This document shows, piece after piece, positions 1-11,400 of a stretch of 64,000 nt of DNA. How positions within the stretch are numbered: position 1 is the stretch's first letter; the number at the start of each line of letters is the position of its first letter. The position numbers and the translations under genes are program-made. The stretch spans positions 31,101,913 to 31,165,912 of the forward strand of contig JAAONU010000019.1 of the NCBI GenBank assembly GCA_012932295.1. Direction: 5' to 3'. Below the pieces are notes generated by a model that was not told where the DNA came from, searched no databases, and saw only the letters and a list, made by a program, of their open reading frames with translations. The DNA comes from Cyclina sinensis. Taxonomy: Eukaryota > Mollusca > Bivalvia > Venerida > Veneridae.

Positions 1-1250
1 CCGACATTTAAATTATTGACGTTGAATTATTCAAGTAAGACCTTGGCCTTTATTTTACCTTGGCAGTCAAAGGCAATTTATTGGATTTTGCTTAAATTGC
101 GTTAACTTTATTAGTAGACGGATTTGATTCATACCATACTGGGCAAAACAACACTTGGAACAAAACCAACATGTTGAATAATTCAGTTGTGACTGACCTT
201 TAATTAAATGACCTTGACGGTGCTTAAATTGGCCATATCTTTGCTATTAATGGATGTATTGTCTTCATACTTGGACATAACTACTCTGGACAATAGCTTC
301 TAAAAGGTCAAACTGAACTTGACCTTGACCTTCAAATTATTGAATATTGCTAAAATTGGCCATTGCTTTGTTATTAATGAATGAATTTGATAATAATAAT
401 TCTAAATGATGTTGCCTTTGAAAACCGTGCACCACAATATTCTTTCTCGGATGTGTTTGCCTTTGGAAATAAGAAAAAGTCGAGCGTAGCCCCCTCTTGC
501 AGTGGCTCTTGTTCTCTCCTGGTGGTCAGTCTACCTATCAGATGTTGCTGGGTACCAAACCAATTTACCAACCAATCACTTTGCAAGCGGATGACTGCTT
601 CACTTGAATCAGAAATGAGGGACAAATGACCTTTAGACGCCTTACTCGAGATCAATTACCATTGAGAAATTTATCCAACCATGTGGGATTTGAACTTGGA
701 ACCCTCAGATTCATAGCCCTTATGATCATCAAGACAAACATCTTGACAGTTTCATAAAGACTTTGATAAAAGATGACCTTTAGTGTAGTTTGTAAGGTTT
801 TTCTTTTGACTTGTGCCAAGTACATAGTTCTGACACTGTTTGACCTATGTATTCTTAGATAGCATTAGGATGAACTTTAAACAAATTTCAGGAATGGATA
901 AATGTGACCACTTTATTAGTAACAAGGTTTTCCTTTGATCTTTCCTTTGGTTACCTAACTTTTAACGATGCAAGACCAGTATCGAACTCAAAGAAGACAT
1001 ATCAAGACAAACATTGTTTAGGTCAAAATGTGACCTCTAGAGCAGTAACACGGCTGTTCCTTTGAACTGTGCTGATGCACTAGTTTTGGACCCAGCGTGA
1101 CCAGTATTAATATATGATATTATAACAGGTATAATCAAATCACACATGTACAAAAAGCAAAAGGATTGGGTTAAAAATGTGACTTCTAGTATAATTGTAA
1201 CAAGCAACATGTTGATGCTGGATGACAGATATTGGATCTTCTCAGGTCAG
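1..1250. repeat. TGACC-rich degenerate dispersed repeat region
   Basis: No coding exon is recognisable. The stretch is full of 'tgaccttgacc'-like words and phrases such as 'catcaagacaaacatcttga', a style that recurs at 12660-13010, which suggests old copies of a dispersed repeat. The short ORFs at 374-655 on either strand have no recognisable domain. It lies downstream of the TCTN stop codon, so part could be 3' UTR or intergenic. Confidence 0.4.
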
Positions 1251-1328
1251 CTTAAATGATACCAAAAATAAAAATAACATTCTTTTGTAGTTTAATTTTA
1301 TTAGAAATCTGAAAATACAGAATACTTA

Positions 1329-1334
1329 TTTATT
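1329..1334 (-). promoter_or_regulatory. candidate poly(A) signal for TCTN
   Basis: On the minus strand this reads AATAAA, about 940 bp after the TCTN stop codon, in an A/T-rich tract. Other hexamers occur nearby, so the site actually used is not settled by sequence. Confidence 0.25.
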
Positions 1335-1507
1335 ATTAAAAAAAATACAAAAAAATTTTTATTCTAGACTGTTTGAGCATACTCAAATTTGCCTTAAGCT
1401 TCTGCACACTAAATATAAATAGCTACTATCAAAATATCCAGTTAAAAAACACACACAAACATACAGCTTAATTTGAATTCTATGTGCTAAGGTCACAACT
1501 AATAAAA

Positions 1508-1632
1508 TCTCACTACGGAGAATACACATCTCACAACAGAGAGTATATCTCACAACAGAGAGAATATCTCACAACAGAGAGTATATCTCACAACAGAGAG
1601 TATATCTCACAATAGGAAATATATCTCACAAC
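1508..1632. repeat. 19-bp minisatellite, about 6 copies
   Basis: A unit close to 'ctcacaacagagagtatat' repeats in tandem with small changes (agagaatat, ataggaaat). It lies within about 800 bp of the TCTN stop codon and may be in its 3' UTR. Confidence 0.8.
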
Positions 1633-2276
1633 ACACAATGTAGAGACAGAAATATTTGTACGTCATTAGGAATCGGTCCTAAGCATTTCTAACAATCAGT
1701 TCTCCTAATGAATTAAATGATACGTCAGATCTATTTTGCAAATACCTGTAATTTACATGTTAACTAAACATTCAGCAACTTTATAAATCTTAACTTGTAT
1801 AAAACATGTTAACACAACCAAAACTTAGTTTCATCCTCAATGTTTCTACAAGAGTGACTATAATTCTCTGAACGATTAATTTATCTACTTATAACAGATA
1901 TATCAGCACTTGATCAGATGTTTCTCAGCCAATAATTCAGTGATATACATGTTCTGAGAAATTAGCTGAATACCTTATCTTAAAACTGACAAATACACAT
2001 TATGGCTGACAAATATAAAAACAAATTATGGCAAACTAAAAATATATCTCACAACTGCTCTTTTAAATACTTTGGTATTCCTTAGTAATTCTTACAAATA
2101 TTCAGTGATCATTTATGTAAACATAGCAGTGTAAATGTTTTCCACATAAATCTTATAAAATGGGTCAATCGCTTATTTTTTGTTTCTTTTTAGTTTCTTT
2201 TGAGATTACATAAATACATAATAAACTTATACATGTGCTCAAATGTAATTCAACAGTATGTATTTAAAATACATGT

Positions 2277-2460
2277 TCACCAGAATGGGCGCGAGACAAG
2301 AAGATAGCCCACAAAGAATATAATGGCCAATGATATCATTCCAAACACATATTCCCGACTCTCTGAATTGTAACGACCCGTAAATGGATAGAACAAATTA
2401 TCCCAACATCGGTCGCCAGGACATAGCTCTTTGTCCTCTTCTCGAGGTACCTCGTAGTAT
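2277..2460 (-). CDS. TCTN: TCTN exon 9: transmembrane anchor and stop
   Basis: It encodes 61 residues ending in TGA. It has a Cys pair (LCPGDRCWDN), an aromatic run (LFYPFTGRYN) and one membrane helix (ISLAIIFFVGYLLV) followed by a five-residue tail. Completion of the codon split as AA|A with exon 8 (11902) confirms the join across the 9.4-kb intron. Confidence 0.85.
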
Positions 2461-5400
2461 CTGGAAATGATATATGAAAACATGTACAATCAAATGTACT
2501 GACTGGCAAAACTACATTAATACTGATCATTTTTGTGTCCAGTGTCATGCTATCTATTTTTTTTTTTTTTAGCTTATTTACTGTTGGTATCGGTTGCCCA
2601 TATGACCGACGCCCCCTGAAGAGACTTGTTATTTTATGTTATGGGGGTAGTGCAAGATACATAGAGCATCCCATTTCAGAGACACCCCTGGTTCTTTTAC
2701 ATGCTCACTGATACATGAGACCTCGGTTTAATGTCTCATCCGAAAGACTATTAGTAATGTTAGTGGAGGAGCGGGGGATCGAACTCGGGACCCCTGGTAT
2801 ACCAGTCCAGCGCGTTACCACTGGACCACATCCGCTCCCCCAGTGTCATGCTGATGAATAGTAATGATTTTAGCTAATTTCCTGATACAAACGTTACATA
2901 TTGAATGTAATACAGGACATTCAAAGTAAAACTATTTACTACTTTGCCATTATAAGAGCATTCTCTTTTACAAGCAAGTGGTAACTTACAACATGGCATA
3001 CATTTACCAAATAAAATCTCCACAATGAATGACATACTTCTTCTTAGATAAAGGACAGATAACTCTTTATAATACACCAACTCAAATACTAAGAAGCAGA
3101 GAAAACTTTTAAAGTTGTAGATTCATAGTGTGACAAAGTTTTTGTCACTAAATTTCTTTTTATAAAACTTCTTTTGTATATTTGTTAGTCTTTGATTATA
3201 AATGATACTTATCTTCTTACTATTGACATAGTTGTTTCAAAAAAGAATATATTTTCAATATTTCCAATACTGTTGTTAATAACTTGATTGTTTGTATGTT
3301 TCTGTTACCTTTATTTTAGGATTTTCCTGTGAAATAAATCTCTTTTAAGCTACTTTAATATAGCATATGAAAACATCAAGCACATCTTGTTTAGTAGATA
3401 CAATGCATCTTAATTTTTAAGTCAGTTAATAGTATTAATTTGGTTGTATATGGAAAATAAAACATGCACCATAGAGATGTATCAGTTGTTGGCTGCCATG
3501 GACAACAGTGTTTTATGGCAACTAAGCAGTATATAAGAGAACAAATTCTAGCACCCTTATCATACTGCTTGTAAATAAATGAAATCAACAACTGGACATC
3601 TCTTGGCTTTTCAGGTAAGAATCATTTCTGTTACTCATTTATTAAGTGTAATTATTTGACTTATTTACATTTTCTGAATTGTTTCCTAAAGTACATTTTT
3701 CTTAGACTGAATTCTTTAAATACATTGTTCTGAACAGTTAAATTATTGTAAAGTTTACTTAAGTTATTTCTATCAAAATATTTATATGTTTCACAGAAAT
3801 ATTCTGTAATGCATTTAATGTAAATATGCATTTTGTATTTATTTGATCATTTAACTTATTACATTGTTACATATTATGTTTTATAGAAATTAGTTTAGAT
3901 GCTAGTAAATTTATACAGTTTTATATTTTAATAATTTAGAGTAAAATAATATTTGTTTTCCTCATACGGTACTCTCACTTACACTTTAAGCGAGTGTTCC
4001 CCAAGTTTGATATTAATTGATAAAAGAAATTGTATTTTATTGTATAATTATAATATTGTTATTATCATTGTACAATCATGATCATACTGCTTGTAAATAA
4101 ATGAAATCAACAACTGGACATCTCTTGGCTTTTCAGTATAATAAAAACAACCTTTAGAAACCAATAAGAAGAAACATCAAACCAACCAATAAAAAGTACA
4201 AAGACAAAACATACAGAAAGAAAAAGAGAAAAAAAAACCCTGTGACAACGTGGTGGAGAATCCGGGTAGGTTCATGAGGAAAACAACAACAAAACAACCA
4301 CTCTAAAGGCCCAGTGCCAGTACAACAACCAGAAACATTAATTGCCAAACTATTGGTATCAACATACAGATCATCAGCTTGCAATCAATCAGCTGAGCAG
4401 TCATCAACGCAACAATCATTTACAACTGAACAGCTACTGACAGCTATCGAACAAATTCCTGCTAACCAAACATTGTCATCTGAGCAGGAACTACGTGGCG
4501 CAAACAGATCTACAATCCCAGGCAACCAAGTGTCATTACCAGCTGAACAGCTAGCTACTAGTCATTTACCAACAGAGCAGTCAACACAGACGAAAATCCA
4601 TCAACAGACCATGGCAGAAGCTCCGGAAACACAAGGTAGGCCTCTTTTTAAGATTGATCAAGTAGGGAAATTCGACCCTTGTAAAGATGATGCCCGTAGT
4701 TGGTTGTCAAGATATGAATATTTTGGCTCAGTCTCTGCAACAAGTGCTGAACTTCTTGCTAAATTTTTTGGCATGTTTTTATCAATGGGTGCTGCATTTG
4801 ACTGGTTTACTTGTTTAAATCCGGAAATTAAGCAGAATTTTGAACTTCTTAAAGCAAAATTCCTTCAAAGATTTTCAAAGAGAATTGACCCTATTCAAAT
4901 TACTTCTGAGCTTTTTCAAATGAAACAGAAAACAAATCAATCAGTAAGGGACTTTGTATATTCTGTACAAACTAAGGCGCGACAAGCTGATATTCATCAA
5001 GATAATGTTTTAAGTGCTATCAATAGTGGATTATTATCTCATATAAGGGCAGATTTAAGACGTAATCCTCCAAAAACCTTAGATGAGTTAATTGAAACTG
5101 CAGAACAGTCTTAAAAGTGCATATGCAGAACATCCTCCACAACTTAATTTTTCTGAGGCAACATTTACAGAAATTATCAAAAATGCTATAGGAGGTGTAA
5201 ATATGGTTGAATTAAAACAACAGGTAGAATCTTTGGCTGCAAATCAAAAATCTGTTAATTCTTTCACCACCAGAGATTCAAACACTTATAGGCCTCAAAA
5301 CAAATTCAGGGAATATTCAAATAAGGGAAGATATCAAACTGCTAAGGCTGCTAGAAGATTTAACAATGCTGATAATTATCATCTTTGTGGTGCTTGTGCT

Positions 5401-8400
5401 AAACCAAGGGAAAGTCATGACATTAGGAATTGTTGGGCAAAATCTAAGACTTGTTATCATTGTAACAAAACTGGCCACATTCAGCTTGCATGTAATAAGA
5501 ATATTACCGGTAGACAATAGGGATCTTCGCCTGCCATTGGCAAAAGAGGGAGCCAATCGGATAGGCAAAATAATAACAAAATTTGGAAACAGGTGAAACA
5601 GGATAAGCCTTTCAGAAAATTAAAAATGTCATCAAAGAAAAGATTTTCTTCTAATTCAAAATCAGAAAAATTCAATATACCATCAATAGCTTCAGCAACA
5701 GTTTTAGAAAAGAATTATATAAATGTAAAAATAAATGATTTAGATGTTAAGGCTCTTGTTGATTCTGGATCTGATCTATGTTGCATTAATAAATCCCTCT
5801 TGAAAAAGTTTGGTATCATGACCATTGATAATTCTGTATTCAAGCAAGTAAGAGGAATAAGTGGAAAAACAATTCAGGTTAAAGGTACTGTTAATTTGAT
5901 AATTATGGTAGGAGATTCATCTTTTTCTCAGAAATTTCATGTTTTTGACAATATTCACCATTCACTGATTATTGGTCATGATTTCTTAAAAACTAACAAA
6001 TGCAAATTGAATTATGACACTCTTCAATTTGAGACTGGTGTACCCAGCCTTAAGTCACTCTCAACATTTAAAGTTGGGTTGGCTAGACTAACAGGTTCAG
6101 TTACGTTACAGCCCTTGTCTGAAACTTTGGTGCCTGTTAGGTTATCTAGGATAGGTCATGATGGGGTAGGAATTGTTGAACCAATACAGTCTCTTTTTGA
6201 GAAAAATATTGCTTTGGCTAGAGCAGTTGTAAGATCTGATAATGGCAGAGCATCCTGCAAATTATTGAATCCATTGCCTTTTGAAGTAACACTCAAGTCT
6301 GGAATGGTTGTTTGGAAATTGCTTCCAGTTGATGAATCTTCAATTAAGAAATTTGCACTGTGTGAAGATGATATGGGTGAAATGAATGGAAAGGAGGATG
6401 GTTCTGATGTTTGTGTAAATTCTCTCTCTGAAGTTTATTGTGATGAGGTTCTTAATCGGCTTGGTATTTCTGCTGACAGCAGTGTATTGACAACTTCCCA
6501 AAAACTTAAGTTAAAAGAATTTATTGTTAAGAATGAGGACATGTTTGCAACAGACACCTCTCAACTAGGCTGTACCAGTTTTCATTCACATAACATTGAA
6601 ACTGGGAATGCGCCACCACAAAGGCAAAACCCATATAGAACTTCGCCTCAAGTAAAAAGAGAGATTGAAAATCATACAAAAGATCTATTGAATAATGATA
6701 TTATAGAACCATCTGATTCTATGTGGTCATCGCCTGTGATTATGTGTAAGAAAAAAGATGGTACTTTTAGAATGGCAATCGATTACCGTCGTCTTAATGC
6801 TGTAACAAAGCCCATTAATTTCCCTCTCCCAAGATTTGAGGATGTTGTAGATTCAGTTGCTGAGAATAACTCCAAGATATTCAGTGTTTTAGATTTGCGT
6901 AGTGGTTTCCATCAGATACCACTGGACCCTGAGACTAAACACAAGACAACTTTTGTGACTCATGAAGGCAGTTTCAATTTCAAACGCTTGCCCTATGGAC
7001 TTCGTAATGCTCCAATTGCTTTTCAGACAGTAATGGCTCATGTTTTGAGAGGTATCAACTTTAAGTTTGCACTTGTCTATGTCGATGACATTATGATTCA
7101 TTCATCTAACTTTGATCAACATTTACAGCATTTGCAAATAGTTTTTGATAGACTCAGGGAAGCAGACTTGAAGCTACAACCAAAAAAGTGTAAATTTGCT
7201 GCTGACTGTGTTGAGTACTTAGGGCATTATTTCTCAAACACAGGTATTGAAGTTAATCCTGATAAAATTGAAGCTGTAAAGTCATTTCCTAAACCAAAAA
7301 CTCAAAAAAATGTTCGAGCATTTTTAGGACTGTGCAACTATTACAGAAAGTTTATCGCAGGGTTTTCAGAGTTAGCAGGTCCACTCAATGATTTGCTTAA
7401 GAAAGATAAGGATTTTGAATGGAGTGAAGCATGTGAGAAATCTTTCAGACAACTTAAGGACAGGTTAACTTCCACTCCTATCCTGGTATTCCCTGATATG
7501 TCTAAACCCTTCATCTTGTCAACAGATGCTTCTGATAGTGCAGTAGGGTTTGTGTTAGGCCAAGTTGATGATGAAAAGCGCGAAAGAGTCATTGCTTATG
7601 GTGGTAGGTCTCTTAGAGGTAATGAGACAAAGTGGAGTATCCATGAAAAGGAATGTTTGGCATTGATAGAGGCAATTAAGCAATTTCATCCATACCTTGC
7701 AAACTCTAAGTTCACTGTTTTCACAGATAACCTTGGAATGAAATATATTCAAAGTCTAAAAGATCTAAATGGTAGGAAAGGACGTTGGGCAATGAAGCTT
7801 CAAGGTTATGATTTTGAGATCATTCATAAGCCAGGCTTAAAAAATGGCAATGCAGATGCTTTAAGTAGGAGAACTTATGAGTCTGAAAATAAGAACAGTA
7901 ATGGTGTTAATGTTGCTTGTGTTGAAAATGTTCAAACAGAATATTTACAAGTTGACATTAACTATGATGTTACAGATAAGGTTTCAGATGAAGTACCACT
8001 TTTAGCTGCTATGGATATAGCTGATGATGATGATGACGATGACACTGATTCAATAAAAGTGTCAAGCATGGATAATAAGAGTAGTTTAAGTAAAGAACAA
8101 TGGAATTGTCCTGAATTAGGTCCTATACTGTCTTTTCTTGTAAATGAACCTGAAGACCATAAGCTGAAAAAAGAAATGTCCTATCTTACAGATCAGTATT
8201 TAGTTCGTGATAACGTCTTATATCACATTTGTGAACCTAGACGCAAAAAGAACAATAGGCAAGTCGAACCATTCACACAGGTTGCTGTACCATGCAGCTT
8301 GCGTCAGGATGTTATGAAGGCTTATCATGAAGGACATGCTCACCTAGGATTTGATAAAACATACTTTGCCATAAGATCTAAGTTTCACTGGCGTAGGATG

Positions 8401-11400
8401 TATGCTGATATAGAAAAACATCTTAAGGAATGTAAAGATTGTCAATTGTCTAAACGTCAATATGGCAAATGTAAAGCTCCTTTGTGTCCAATTCCAGTAG
8501 CATCCCATAGCTTCTCTAGGATTCATTTAGATATTCTTGGACCACTGCCTCTGACTAAAGATAAGTTCAAGTATATTCTAGTGGTAGTTGATTCATTTTC
8601 ACATTGGTGTGAGTCTTTTCCTTTAAGAACACAAGAAGCTAGCGAAATAGCAAAAATTCTTTTTGAGGAAATTTTCTGTAGATATGGTGCTCCAGATGTA
8701 ATCGTAACCGATAGGGGTTCAAACTTTCTGTCTAAACTTGTCACAGCTGTTTGTGAGCGGTTTCAGGTAACTCGGCATCATACTTCTTCTTTCCATCCAC
8801 AAAGTAACAGTGTAGTTGAAAGGGTAAATTCTGATTTGGGTCAGGCGATGAGGACTCTGTGTCATGAAAATCAAGATAATTGGGCAGATTTAATTCCAGC
8901 AATCATGATGGCTTTCAGAAACTCAGTTTCAGCTACCACAGGCTTTACACCGTATCAAGTGTTGTTTGGCAGGCAAATGCGATTGCCCATTGACACGTCT
9001 TTAGTTCCTAGAGAGAATCTCCCTGTAAATGTTAAACAACATGTCGAACACTTGAATCAGCAGATAAAAGTGACCGAGCTCCTAGTTAAGGCTAATCGTA
9101 TAGGTCAACAAGTAAGGCAAAAGATTCTTTATGATAGAACTGACAAGAAACCTTCTTTCCATGTAGGCCAGAAGGTTCTACTCAGTAAGGAAAGTATCAC
9201 TCCAGGTCTTTCAAGGAAACTTACTAAGAAGTATCTAGGTCCTTATGAGATAGTAGAGTTAGGACCAAACTTTACATATAAGCTTAGGTCAGTTGACAAT
9301 GGGAAGTTAATGAAGTCTTTGATCAATGCAAACAGGTTGAAGCTGTACCACAGCTCTGTTGTTCATGGGTATCAAGATGGCATTGTCAACGATAATGATC
9401 AGGATGGCATTGTTCATGATAATGATCAGAATGGCATTGTTCATGCTAATGGTAACAACGCTGTTAATGGTAATGAATCTTTTCAAGATGATGATTCTGA
9501 TGCAAGTGATGATGTTGATCCTAGGACTGATGTAAACCAAAATACTAAGACTCCTGAAAGGATTATTAAGTACAAGAGACAAAATCGCATTAATTACTAC
9601 AGAATCAAGTGGTTAGGCTTAGATGCCAGTCACAATACCTGGGAACTTGAGGATACTGTTCCAAAGAAAATGAGAGATGAATATCATTCTAAGTTCACCA
9701 GCACAAATCGTAGACGTCGTTCAAAGAAGTTGACTGTTTTTAAAAAGCCATAATGTAATTCTTGTTACTACATTTGTAACTCTGAGAAGTAATTTAAATG
9801 TAAATAACTGGGATCATGTAACACTTGTAGTTTTGTAAGCTTACATTCAGATCACTTTGATCCTTTTTAGCATTTCTACTGTTGACTGAATCTTACTGAT
9901 GTGCATCATAATCAATAAGCATTGGGGTAGTTGATGAACTGTTTCTTGGAATTAGATCCTTTTCCATAGAATGCCAACTGTTGTTAATTCTTAGTAGTGA
10001 GCAGGCTCATGAAATTCAGTGCTTTCAATAAAAATGTGTACACCTGTTACTGGCATCTCTAAGGTTAGGTATCTTTACTAGGTCTCACTCTTCTTCTACT
10101 TGCAGTAATCTTGCTGCTTTCTCTGCTGATGATTTGTTTGCTTGTAGGTAATAGTAAAATGCTTCAGCCAAAGCTAGACTATGGAAGAATTTTGTTGAAA
10201 ACAGTAAGTTGAGAAATGACAAACATGCATTCATGTTAATTTTTAAAACTACAAATTAAGAGTCTAATCTAGGTTCAGTAGAAGGTTGAATAGCTAGTCG
10301 CGACTTATTTAGAATACTTAATGACCAAATATGTAAATTTGTAAAAAGTTCACTTCTTAGTATTCATTGCAAACCATGTATTACTTAAACCAATTGCAGC
10401 CTCTTGTACAGATATGCCATAAATTTTAGTATCTGTCTGAGTTACATAATAAGATTTATTTTCACTTTTAAGGTAGTCAAGGTCGACATTCCTTACAGGT
10501 TCAACAAAAGGGGCCTACTCAGTAAAAATATATATTGTATATAAATATTTGTCAGTTTTACATGCGTTATGTAAATGTGTTTTAATATATTCTGCATAAC
10601 AAAATATTCTTATTTTTTCAGAGATTTTCATGATTAACTCATGTTGTTTACCTCCTCAGTTCCATGCAGGAGCATTGATTTTATGAGGCAGGGGAAGTTG
10701 TGACAAAGTTTTTGTCACTAAATTTCTTTTTATAAAACTTCTTTTGTATATTTGTTAGTCTTTGATTATAAATGATACTTATCTTCTTACTATTGACATA
10801 GTTGTTTCAAAAAAGAATATATTTTCAATATTTCCAATACTGTTGTTAATAACTTGATTGTTTGTATGTTTCTGTTACCTTTATTTTAGGATTTTCCTGT
10901 GAAATAAATCTCTTTTAAGCTACTTTAATATAGCATATGAAAACATCAAGCACATCTTGTTTAGTAGATACAATGCATCTTAATTTTTAAGTCAGTTAAT
11001 AGTATTAATTTGGTTGTATATGGAAAATAAAACATGCACCATAGAGATGTATCAGTTGTTGGCTGCCATGGACAACAGTGTTTTATGGCAACTAAGCAGT
11101 ATATAAGAGAACAAATTCTAGCACCCTTATCATACTGCTTGTAAATAAATGAAATCAACAACTGGACATCTCTTGGCTTTTCAGGTAAGAATCATTTCTG
11201 TTACTCATTTATTAAGTGTAATTATTTGACTTATTTACATTTTCTGAATTGTTTCCTAAAGTACATTTTTCTTAGACTGAATTCTTTAAATACATTGTTC
11301 TGAACAGTTAAATTATTGTAAAGTTTACTTAAGTTATTTCTATCAAAATATTTATATGTTTCACAGAAATATTCTGTAATGCATTTAATGTAAATATGCA

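Noticed and set aside
2759..2832. tRNA gene on the minus strand
   Set aside because: It has A and B boxes and a near tRNA fold, but it is followed by a SINE body, an A-rich tail and target duplications, so it is a SINE head.
3391..3591. 66-residue minus-strand ORF, also at 10961-11161
   Set aside because: It is identical because both lie in the LTRs. It overlaps the LTR promoter and has no domain.
9754..10684. env gene downstream of pol
   Set aside because: No ORF of useful length, signal peptide or membrane segment was found in any frame.
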